18,332 nucleotides of DNA from Clostridiales bacterium. GTDB lineage: Bacteria > Bacillota_A > Clostridia > Christensenellales > Aristaeellaceae. Below are positions 6,782 to 13,952 of the stretch, one piece after another. The notes below the pieces were generated by a model. It had not been told where the DNA came from and made no database searches. It worked only from the letters and a program-made list of their open reading frames with translations. The DNA is taken from assembly GCA_024684665.1 (NCBI GenBank), contig JAIKWN010000001.1:1-18332 (forward strand), written 5' to 3'. Made by a program: the position numbers and the translations under genes. Every line of letters begins with the position of its first letter. The stretch's first letter is position 1.

Positions 6782-6795
6782 CCTTATTCATAAGG
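6782..6795 (+). promoter_or_regulatory. inverted repeat overlapping the ribosome binding site of the caspase-like gene
   Basis: CCTTAT, two bases, ATAAGG form a 14-bp perfect inverted repeat whose right arm contains the start of the AAGGAG ribosome binding site (6792-6797) of the gene starting at TTG 6806. In RNA it can form only a short, weak stem that would cover the site. As DNA it could bind a dimeric regulator. Chance occurrence is possible at this length. Confidence 0.3.
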
Positions 6796-6805
6796 AGAGT
6801 TCCTC

Positions 6806-8782
6806 TTGAAACAGCATCTTTGGGTTTTTGTTTGCTTCATGTTTTGCATGATCTTAGCCACTGCATCCGCCATGGCACTGATTATTCTTCCCCAAGACCT
6901 GACGACCATCGGGGAATCAGCCTTCAGCGGGATCGGGGAAAGCATTGCCCTGGTTATTCCGGACGGGGTGACGGAAATCCCCGCAGGTGCGTTTTCCGGG
7001 ACAAGAATCCACAGCGTGGTCTTTCCCGCGAAGATGCTGCCCGCCAGCGCGATCGGAACAGACGCATTTGACTGGGACTCCCTGATGTTCGTCACAGCTT
7101 ATAAAGGGAGCGAAGAGGAACGCGAAGCATTCGGCAAGGAAACCGTTTACGATTTTTTCCTTGACAAACAGGAAGAATACCCGGATCTCGTCCTTTTCCG
7201 TAGCGATCCCTATATCCGCTCCGTGGCGCTGCCGGAAACGGCGTACCCAGGGAACAGGATCGTCCTCTTCCCCGGATCCCAGATCACGCTCGGCGTTGAA
7301 GCCCCCAATCTCTTTGTGCTGAATCCGAAATGGCAATGGCAGCAAAGCGCGGACGGTAAGGAATGGATAAACTGTGTGCTGAACGAGAACGAGCCCGACT
7401 TTTACGAGGGGCTTGTCACAGCCAAACCCGATATGCCGCAGTTTTATCGTGCGACGGCCGTGACTGAGGACGGACAGACATTCACCAGCGAAAACATCCT
7501 CGAAATCGTGTATGTGAGCGAACCCCGGCTCACTCTGACAGTACAAGAACCCATCGGGACTTCCGTTACCCTGCACTGGGAATGCTCTTTGAAATCCGGG
7601 GAGATCGATTACGGAAGCGATGGATCTGGCCTCATCTTCTCCCTTTGCAGGGCGACAGAGAAAAATGCGGCGGGCGCGTATGTGCCCAGGGAAGACGACG
7701 AAATCATAGAGACGCCGCTTATCGGACACGAATGCAGAGTGGATCTGCTTCGCCCGGGGGAAGAATACGCATTCTATCTGAAGGCCAAATCGGGCGGCGT
7801 GCGGAAGGACAGCGACGCGCTCTCGAGAACCGAAACCGGCAGCGTATCGTGCGTAAGCGCGCCGGCAGTCGTCACATTGGAAGGCGGGCTACCGGATGGA
7901 CCCGTATTCCGTGCCCTGCTGATCGGCGAGGTCGACTTCGGGGACGACTACTGCGGGCGGAATTACGGCGACGTGAAGCTGATGCGCGACATGCTTCGCA
8001 GCGTAAAAGGCGTGACGAAGATCGGCGGCGGAACTGCGTACGGCGAATTCGGGGTTGCGGTCAGGCGGGACCTCACCGGGGAGCAGATCCTGCAGGCAGT
8101 CGAAAACGCCTTCAAAGACGCAGACAGCGACGACGTTTCGCTCTTCTTCATCGCCACCCACGGGGATGTGGATCACAAAGGCGACGAGGCTGGCTACCTG
8201 TTTACTACGGAGCCAAGAAAAGAAGACGGGACCGGAGACACTCTGTCACTTCAGATACTGGCAAAGAAGCTTGCCGAGGTACGGGGACGGGTGATCGTCA
8301 TCCTGCAATCCTGTGGCTCCGGCGCGGCCGTCTACAGCGAAAAAGGTGCCACAGCTGCCGCGGTCTCCCTGAATGCGGCCGCCGTGCGCGCCTTCGCGGA
8401 GGCAGAAGCGGAGGAGAAAGGCCTGTCCGCCCGGACCGGCGAATTCCGCATTGCCGACAAGTTTTATGTCCTGACCGCGTCCCAGTACCAGGAGGTCAGC
8501 TGGGGCCTTGAAGGGCCGGATCCGCACAACTATTTCACAAAGGACCTGGTGAACGGAGTCCTCGGCACAAAGAAAGATTCCGCCGGGGCGGATGCGGACT
8601 CCGACGGCGTCATCACCCTGCAGGAGCTGCACCGGTATATTCAGTCTGTTGGCGACGGCAGGCTGCAGGATGAATACCTTCATTTCGAAACGCACGAACT
8701 GATCCGCGAGTATCAGAAGACGCAGGTCTATCCTGAGGACAGCGACATCCCGCTGTTCCAGAAACAGGGCACAGGAAGTTGA
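6806..8782 (+). CDS. secreted caspase-like (clan CD, C14-type) protein with LRR-like, Ig/FN3-like and EF-hand elements
   Basis: A 658-residue exported protein. Residues 1-23 are a signal peptide. Residues 27-90 contain BspA-type leucine-rich motifs (IGESAFSG, IPAGAFSGT, IGTDAF). Residues 140-235 resemble an Ig-like module (WQWQQSADGKEWINC). Residues 240-355 look like a fibronectin type III domain. Residues 367-585 are a caspase/metacaspase-like domain opening with RALLIGEVDF, with catalytic H452 in FFIATHGD and catalytic C503 in VIVILQSCGSG. Residues 596-607 are a canonical EF-hand loop (DADSDGVITLQE; acidic or oxygen ligands at positions 1, 3, 5, 9 and 12), suggesting calcium binding. The start is TTG at 6806 with AAGGAGAG six bases upstream. 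No transmembrane anchor or sorting signal is visible at the C-terminus. The substrate is unknown. It follows the KDG operon by 58 bases and may be read through from it. Confidence 0.85.
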   Translation: MKQHLWVFVCFMFCMILATASAMALIILPQDLTTIGESAFSGIGESIALVIPDGVTEIPAGAFSGTRIHSVVFPAKMLPASAIGTDAFDWDSLMFVTAYKGSEEEREAFGKETVYDFFLDKQEEYPDLVLFRSDPYIRSVALPETAYPGNRIVLFPGSQITLGVEAPNLFVLNPKWQWQQSADGKEWINCVLNENEPDFYEGLVTAKPDMPQFYRATAVTEDGQTFTSENILEIVYVSEPRLTLTVQEPIGTSVTLHWECSLKSGEIDYGSDGSGLIFSLCRATEKNAAGAYVPREDDEIIETPLIGHECRVDLLRPGEEYAFYLKAKSGGVRKDSDALSRTETGSVSCVSAPAVVTLEGGLPDGPVFRALLIGEVDFGDDYCGRNYGDVKLMRDMLRSVKGVTKIGGGTAYGEFGVAVRRDLTGEQILQAVENAFKDADSDDVSLFFIATHGDVDHKGDEAGYLFTTEPRKEDGTGDTLSLQILAKKLAEVRGRVIVILQSCGSGAAVYSEKGATAAAVSLNAAAVRAFAEAEAEEKGLSARTGEFRIADKFYVLTASQYQEVSWGLEGPDPHNYFTKDLVNGVLGTKKDSAGADADSDGVITLQELHRYIQSVGDGRLQDEYLHFETHELIREYQKTQVYPEDSDIPLFQKQGTGS

Positions 8783-8859
8783 GAGCGTCGACCCGTCTGG
8801 TAAAGCAGCCCCTTCTCTCCCTTCCTCCCGGATGACGCAGAAACAAACGAAACATCCCC

Positions 8860-8914
8860 AAAAAACAGGCAGGCCGGAAAGAATCCATACCTTTCCGGTC
8901 TGCTTTGTTTCTTT
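8860..8914. terminator. bidirectional intrinsic terminator between convergent operons
   Basis: Arms at 8869-8881 and 8891-8903 form a 13-bp stem with one G-U pair around a nine-base loop. On the plus strand it is followed by TTTGTTTCTTT (8904-8914). On the minus strand it is followed by six U residues, from the A-run at 8860-8865. It therefore ends both the caspase-like gene and the convergent FUSC operon. Confidence 0.88.
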
Positions 8915-8941
8915 CGGAATTCGTCCCATCCATCCGGTTAC

Positions 8942-10240
8942 TCAGAAAAAGGCCACCGGCTCGTAGGCGCTGCCCACGCGTTTCAGGATACGCAGTGCAT
9001 CCCGCTCCGTACGGTATCCGTCAGGAAGGAAAATCTCCCGGTATTCCCGCTTCCGTCCATCCTTTTCGAGGAGGTTTAACAAGGTGCGTTCCGCCCGTAG
9101 CGTCGAAGCGTCCGCCGCATAGATGTACAGGGCACTGACACCAGGAGCACCACCCTGTTCGCGGATCACTGTACGGTACCGGGAAGCAGGCAGCAGTGTG
9201 CGCAGTTCCCTAGCAAAAGCCTCTACCTCTTCGTCCCCGTCAATGACCTTGAAGTAAACGATCTCTTCCAACCGGATGTCTCCCCCATCCAGGTAACTTC
9301 GGTAGGGCGAACGACGCATCCGTTCGTACACCATCCGTTCGTTTTCAGTGATGCGACCCCGGTGGTAGATGTAATTTGCATTGCCATGCACCGTATAGAT
9401 GTAGCAGGACCTGCCGAGCCGATCCAGAAGCTCTAAAAGCGTCCGGCTGTCTTCCCGCGGCAGAGGACAGGTATAGAGATAACGGTTCTCCGCCACATCG
9501 TAGATACCCGCTCCATCCATAACGATCATGGGCACATTCAGGCCAACGCTGTTCATTTGGATCGTAAAGAATGCCGGGGCATGTTCGGAAAGCAGGCAGA
9601 TCGCAGCGCCGTCCGAACAGAGGGATCCCAAACGGAAGAGCACGGAAGGCGGTATCTTTGTATAACGATCTTCAACCAGGTCCCGCGCCCGGATAAAAAA
9701 GACCCGTTCCGAGTGTTTTTTGCGGGGCAGGCGCGCGACGTTCACGAGGATAGCGACCATCGTGCCGATAAACACGTCTACCATACGAAGAAGCGCGTCG
9801 TTGATCGGACGGTCGATCTCCGGATAATGGACAACAACAGCCAGAAACACAATGGCAGAAAGGGCGGCAGTGTCTGGCTTGCCCAACAGGACTGAACTGT
9901 ACAGGGCTAGCAAAACGCCTGCAGCCATCAGAGGATAGAGCAGCGGTGCGTCCTCCGTCAGGAAAGGGAACCACTCGAGGAACAGAAGCAGCAGAAGGCC
10001 CAGAAAAGCACCCAGTGCAGACCCTACCAGACGGCTGATCGCATAGCTGCGGCTTCGGCTTACTCGAGGCTGCATGCAGATGATAGCGGTAACCATCGAC
10101 TCTGTAGGCATGGCCGCACCCCGATAACCACGCAAATGATAGATAATAAGACAGATAAGCACAGCTGCGCTCGTCTTCACAATGCGCTGCCCGAGTATTG
10201 GCGGCTGCCAAGCGGGCGCGCTGGATTTCTTCGAAAGCAA
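8942..10240 (-). CDS. FUSC/aromatic-acid-exporter-type membrane protein fused to a degenerate HAD (Cof-type) domain
   Basis: A 432-residue two-part protein. Residues 15-170 hold about six hydrophobic segments with the pattern of the FUSC/ArAE (DUF939) family, including the basic loop around SRSRSYAISRLVG and the end of the membrane part at residues 155-173. Residues 178-432 follow the layout of a Cof-type HAD phosphatase: VPMIVMDGAGIYD at 236-248 matches the cap entry, LYIYAADAST at 371-380 the motif III region, and FLPDGYRTERDAL at 404-416 the motif IV region. The catalytic DxD, the motif III lysine and the GDxxND motif are all replaced, so this domain is probably a sensor or regulatory fold, not an enzyme. 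The start is TTG at 10240, with AAAAGGG eight bases upstream, four bases after the HAD gene stop. It is last in its operon. The transported compound is unknown. Confidence 0.75.
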   Translation of the reverse strand: MLSKKSSAPAWQPPILGQRIVKTSAAVLICLIIYHLRGYRGAAMPTESMVTAIICMQPRVSRSRSYAISRLVGSALGAFLGLLLLLFLEWFPFLTEDAPLLYPLMAAGVLLALYSSVLLGKPDTAALSAIVFLAVVVHYPEIDRPINDALLRMVDVFIGTMVAILVNVARLPRKKHSERVFFIRARDLVEDRYTKIPPSVLFRLGSLCSDGAAICLLSEHAPAFFTIQMNSVGLNVPMIVMDGAGIYDVAENRYLYTCPLPREDSRTLLELLDRLGRSCYIYTVHGNANYIYHRGRITENERMVYERMRRSPYRSYLDGGDIRLEEIVYFKVIDGDEEVEAFARELRTLLPASRYRTVIREQGGAPGVSALYIYAADASTLRAERTLLNLLEKDGRKREYREIFLPDGYRTERDALRILKRVGSAYEPVAFF

Positions 10241-10244
10241 GGAA

Positions 10245-10943
10245 TCAACCCTTTTCTGTGGAATCAGTCAGCTTCCGCACCAATGCCGGCGCTTCCCTGA
10301 GGCTTTGCAGCAAGAAGTCGCAGTCTTCCGAAAGTGTCTCCGTATACGGCATGATGTCAGGCACCATGCAAACCATACAGCCGGCCGCGTGTCCTGCGTG
10401 CACGCCGTTTATGGAATCTTCGAAAACAAGACAGTTTTTGGGCGGCGTATGAAGCGCTTCCGCCGCAGCTAGGAAAATATCCGGCGCGGGTTTCGACCGA
10501 GCTGCGCATTCTCCGGTCAGCACCGTACTGAAAAACCGGTCCAATCCCGTAACGGAAAGCGACAGTTCCACGCGCTCTCGGGCGGATGAAGTCGCCAGTG
10601 CAAAAGGAATCCTCCTTTCAGAGAGAAACGACAGGATATCTTCTGCACCGGGCATGGGCTTCAGTTCCCTCCGGAAGAGCTCAAAGAGGCGTTCGCGCAC
10701 ACGGATCGCATAGGCGTCTTCGTCGACATCCGGGACAGCTTCCCGGAGAATACGCCGACATTCTGCCACGGTCGCGCCCAGCATCCTTCGCGTCACACTT
10801 TCATCGACTGCGTAGCCCATCTCCCGGCAGACATCCAGGCAATTGCGCTGAGAAAGAACCTCCGAATTGATGAGAAGCCCATCCAGGTCGAACAGGACAG
10901 CGCGGAGTGGCATATATGTCCGTTCTTTATGAATTGTGCTCAT
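10245..10943 (-). CDS. HAD-superfamily hydrolase, beta-phosphoglucomutase-like (subfamily IA)
   Basis: A 232-residue HAD hydrolase with intact motifs: DLDG at residues 19-22 (nucleophile D19, acid/base D21), TSS at 118-120, K151 in RSKPAPDIF, and FEDS at 174-177. A helical cap lies between motifs I and II, as in beta-phosphoglucomutase and small sugar-phosphate phosphatases. The ATG at 10943 has GGGGGAG at the right distance. An internal ATG ten codons later lacks such a site, so the protein carries a short N-terminal extension. It lies 16 bases after the AEC transporter gene and four bases before the FUSC gene. A sugar-phosphate or other phosphoester substrate is expected; which one cannot be told. 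Confidence 0.9.
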   Translation of the reverse strand: MSTIHKERTYMPLRAVLFDLDGLLINSEVLSQRNCLDVCREMGYAVDESVTRRMLGATVAECRRILREAVPDVDEDAYAIRVRERLFELFRRELKPMPGAEDILSFLSERRIPFALATSSARERVELSLSVTGLDRFFSTVLTGECAARSKPAPDIFLAAAEALHTPPKNCLVFEDSINGVHAGHAAGCMVCMVPDIMPYTETLSEDCDFLLQSLREAPALVRKLTDSTEKG

Positions 10944-10959
10944 CGGTTTTCTCCCCCGT

Positions 10960-11916
10960 TCACAGCATTCCGAGGCTGCGATAGAACCAGATAAAGAGCG
11001 TCAGCGTGAAAGCGCTGGTCAGGGTCGTCAGCATGACGATGGCCTGTGTAAGCGTACCCTCATGCCCCATGTTCAGCACCATGGGATAGCTGGATACGGT
11101 CGTCGCACTGGCAAGCATGACGAGGATGGCGACAAGCTTTTCATCCCGGAATCCAAACAGATACGCGGCGACGGGTGAAAAGATAAGAGCCAGTCCGAAC
11201 ACCTTGAGCAGCGTCGCGAACACTGCGGGCCGGATGCGCCCGCGGATCTTCTTTACGTCCAGCAGCGCGCCCATGGAGAGTAAGCCCATCGGTGTTGTCA
11301 GCGAGGCGACGTTCTTTACGGTTTTCTCAAGGATCGGATGCAGAGGGATGCGGAGCAGTGACCAGACGCAGCCCACGACAATCCCCAGGATCAGTGGATT
11401 TGTCGCAATTCCTCGGAGCGTCCTTCCGACGGTCGCGGTACTGATGCGCCTCTCCTCTGCTGCCGCGCCGGGGCGCGTGAGGATCAGGATCACGACGGCA
11501 GCCAAATTGTAAAGAGGAACGCTGCCTACAATCATGAGGCCGCCCATCGCCGCGTTGGCATACATGTTCTGAATAAACGCCATGCCGAAAAGCGATGCAG
11601 AAGAGCGATAGGCTCCCTGGATGAATTCCCCGCGGATGTCGGGATCCACCAGGCGGGAAAGGAACGTAGCGAGGCCGATGGACAATGCGGTCGCCAGAAA
11701 GCAGAAACCTACGAAGCGTCCGTCCCAGATCGCAATGAAATCCAAAGGATATAACTGTGAAAAGAGGTTGAGAGGAAGCGTAATTTTGAACACAAAGGAA
11801 TTCATGCGCTTCGCGAAGGTCTCATCAATTAAGCCCAGGGAGCGGAAAAGCACACCGCACAGCATAGTGAGAAATATGGGCATGGTAACATTCAATGCAA
11901 ACTGCAGATTTTCCAT
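10960..11916 (-). CDS. AEC-family (auxin efflux carrier-like) transporter
   Basis: A 318-residue protein with about ten hydrophobic segments in two five-helix halves separated by a hydrophilic loop near residues 150-165 (RPGAAAEERR). The first half carries the family pattern around residues 40-52 (SFVFKITLPLNLF). AEC members export or import organic acids such as malate, or auxin-like compounds. The start is ATG at 11916 with ACGGAGA six bases upstream. The open frame continues 23 codons further but overlaps the preceding phosphatase gene. It is the second gene of the phosphatase/AEC/HAD/FUSC operon, starting 13 bases after the tyrosine phosphatase stop. Confidence 0.88.
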   Translation of the reverse strand: MENLQFALNVTMPIFLTMLCGVLFRSLGLIDETFAKRMNSFVFKITLPLNLFSQLYPLDFIAIWDGRFVGFCFLATALSIGLATFLSRLVDPDIRGEFIQGAYRSSASLFGMAFIQNMYANAAMGGLMIVGSVPLYNLAAVVILILTRPGAAAEERRISTATVGRTLRGIATNPLILGIVVGCVWSLLRIPLHPILEKTVKNVASLTTPMGLLSMGALLDVKKIRGRIRPAVFATLLKVFGLALIFSPVAAYLFGFRDEKLVAILVMLASATTVSSYPMVLNMGHEGTLTQAIVMLTTLTSAFTLTLFIWFYRSLGML

Positions 11917-11929
11917 TGTAATTCTCCGT

Positions 11930-12400
11930 TCATCGTTTTTCTCCACTGCCGGGGCGCGTTGCTGCAAGCAATGCCAGGCAGCCACGTCGAATATCCCGGT
12001 ATGCAGACTCGAAATCGCCGGTATACCAAGGGTCGTCGATCTCTTCCTCCCGTTCTGTAAAAGAAAGCAGCAGGTGGCACTTTTTGTCCGGATCCCCGCC
12101 CGTCATACGGCGCATGCGCGAAAGATTGTTCCAGTCCATGCCGATCAGCAAATCGGAAGACGCATAATCCCCCATCGTCATCTGCCTTGCCCTGTGATCC
12201 CCGCACGGAACGCCGTATCGGGCAAGGATGCGCCGCGCTGGAGGATACACACCATTCCCGATCTCTTCCCGACTGACTGCGGCAGAATCGACCTCATAGA
12301 ACCAGGAGAGCCCTTCTTTCTCAGCGAGGTCGCGGAAAATATACTCCCCCATAGGGCTGCGGCAAATATTACCGTGACAGACAAAAAGTATTTTTATCAT
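11930..12400 (-). CDS. low-molecular-weight protein tyrosine phosphatase
   Basis: A 156-residue protein, the standard length for the family. The phosphate-binding loop C8-HGNIC-R14-S15 is intact (nucleophile C8, phosphate-binding R14), and the general-acid aspartate is D123 in the DPW motif. Bacterial members remove phosphate from tyrosine kinases and from their substrates in capsule and signalling pathways, or from phosphoarginine; no kinase partner is in the window. GGAGGAA lies nine bases before the ATG. It is first in a four-gene minus-strand operon, so its promoter should be in 12401-12610. I found no convincing -35/-10 pair there. Confidence 0.93.
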   Translation of the reverse strand: MIKILFVCHGNICRSPMGEYIFRDLAEKEGLSWFYEVDSAAVSREEIGNGVYPPARRILARYGVPCGDHRARQMTMGDYASSDLLIGMDWNNLSRMRRMTGGDPDKKCHLLLSFTEREEEIDDPWYTGDFESAYRDIRRGCLALLAATRPGSGEKR

Positions 12401-12613
12401 CGCTGATTATTCCTCCGACATCTCGCGATCTTCTGTGTTTTATCACGTCCCCGGCGATGTCATTTCGGTCATTCTTCCGAGAGCCAAGGTCATCGTCCCG
12501 CAAATCTAGGCAATAAAACAGTCAAATAGGAAAAGTTTGATTTTCTGCCTAAAATGTGCTGGAATCCATTGCTGTCGCAATATAGGATACCATAGAAAGA
12601 AACCCCGGGCAAT

Positions 12614-12645
12614 AAAAAACCAGCTGAAACATGTCAGCCGGTTTT
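12614..12645 (-). terminator. intrinsic terminator after the solute-binding protein gene
   Basis: Read on the minus strand, arms at 12645-12634 and 12627-12616 pair over 12 base pairs with one G-U around a six-base loop. They are followed by a run of U residues from the A-run at 12614-12619. It starts 21 bases after the stop of the binding-protein gene and ends the histidine kinase/binding protein unit. On the plus strand the same pair is an A-C mismatch, so it is oriented for the minus strand. Confidence 0.8.
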
Positions 12646-12665
12646 GTTTTTCATCCGGATAATTC

Positions 12666-13952
12666 TCAGTCCGAAAAAGATCCGTATTGGCTGACTGCTT
12701 CGTCAACAGTCATGTTCCCTGTTCCGACCAGAAAAGCCGCGTTCCGCACCTGTACGGCAATAGGATCCGTGATCCCAATCACTTCCGGAGACAATACCCG
12801 TTCAGTGGGCACCAGTCCAAAAGGTTTGTACACAGAGTCAAAGGACAAATCTGTTGTCGGCGTAACCAGACGTTTCAACGAAGCCATTCTGTTCAATTCG
12901 TTGCGGGTAATCAGAAAGCGCATAAACTCGTTTGTCATGTCAAGATTGTCGCAGGTTTTATTGACTGAGAATTCCACAGATGCACTGTCAACAAAATAAC
13001 CTCCGGCTTCTGACAATGGAACGGGGGTGAAAGAATAAGTGAAGGGCGCCTTGGAAAACGCCTCCGACTGGCTTTCCCGTTTCCCTGTTCCGGACACAGT
13101 ATCTCCCGTGCAGATCATCATGGGGACGTCCCCTTCAAAGAAGCGAAGAATAACCTGAGTATAGTTGTCACTGATCTCGCTGCATTTTTCCAAATTGATA
13201 TAACCATTCCCGATCAGGCACATCATTGACTCCAGGCTCCCGCGCATGCACTCGCCAGCGGATGGTTCCAGCTCGTTAGCAGCCTGAAGCACTTCAGGTT
13301 TGTTTGCAAGAGCAGCTATGACTTCCGGATACACCAATATGTTCATCAGGCAGCCTAAAGAATCCCTGCTGTAGCCCATCATAGGGCTGGCATATCCCTT
13401 ACTTCGAAATACTTCGCAAACAGCCAGCAGCTCTTCCCATGTGGTCGGAACCTGAAGCCCTTCCTTCTCAAACAGATCATTGTTCACCATCATTCCATAG
13501 TTTCTGGCGAAAACCGGTACCATCAGCAACTTCCCATCGGCATCAAAGCTCAGCAGGCTGGAACGAATACAATCCAGGTCAAGACCCAGCTGGGGATCCG
13601 AAAGATCCTCCATGTGACTAAAGACGGTTTCATATTTCTCATTTCCGTACATCCACGGAAATGAGAAAAAAATGTTCGGAGCATTATTGCTTTCCAGCAC
13701 CATTCCCAGAAGATTGTTGTAGTCGTCCGGTTTCACATAGCTCAGTTCAACGTGGGGATAAATCTCATTGAATCTGTCAAATTCAGCTTCCAGCGCCTCA
13801 AAGTTGGAATAGCTTCCAATCACGGTAATTTCACAATCGATGTCCGTATTCAGCTTTGGTTGAAACACACTGCCGGACTCCGCCTGCACCCGGCAGGCTG
13901 TTGGTACAATGGCGAGCAAGACGGCCAGGAAGGCAAAAAGTATTCTCCTCAT
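12666..13952 (-). CDS. extracytoplasmic solute-binding protein (family 1, sugar type), orphan
   Basis: A 428-residue exported binding protein of the MalE/UgpB type. Residues 1-24 are a signal peptide. C20 in VPTAC is a weak lipobox, so it may be a lipoprotein or be cut after VQA. Family pattern is visible in FDRFNEIYPHVELSYV (58-73), the cleft segment VFARNYGMMVNNDLFEKEG (147-165) and VPTTWEELLAVCEVF (168-182). Its ATG overlaps the TGA of the histidine kinase gene by four bases, so the two are translated together. No ABC permease or ATPase gene is nearby. It is therefore more likely to deliver a ligand to the kinase sensor domain than to serve transport. The ligand is unknown; the family mostly binds oligosaccharides or polyols. 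Confidence 0.85.
   Translation of the reverse strand: MRRILFAFLAVLLAIVPTACRVQAESGSVFQPKLNTDIDCEITVIGSYSNFEALEAEFDRFNEIYPHVELSYVKPDDYNNLLGMVLESNNAPNIFFSFPWMYGNEKYETVFSHMEDLSDPQLGLDLDCIRSSLLSFDADGKLLMVPVFARNYGMMVNNDLFEKEGLQVPTTWEELLAVCEVFRSKGYASPMMGYSRDSLGCLMNILVYPEVIAALANKPEVLQAANELEPSAGECMRGSLESMMCLIGNGYINLEKCSEISDNYTQVILRFFEGDVPMMICTGDTVSGTGKRESQSEAFSKAPFTYSFTPVPLSEAGGYFVDSASVEFSVNKTCDNLDMTNEFMRFLITRNELNRMASLKRLVTPTTDLSFDSVYKPFGLVPTERVLSPEVIGITDPIAVQVRNAAFLVGTGNMTVDEAVSQYGSFSD

Noticed and set aside
7582..8511. 309-codon plus-strand open frame inside the caspase-like gene
   Set aside because: It is an out-of-frame shadow, very rich in arginine, while the main frame has a signal peptide and catalytic motifs.
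12401..12610. Possible promoter for the tyrosine phosphatase operon (TTGACT on the minus strand near 12521-12526)
   Set aside because: No acceptable -10 box lies 16-18 bases downstream; TAGATT is only 11 bases away. The real promoter is probably here but could not be pinned down.
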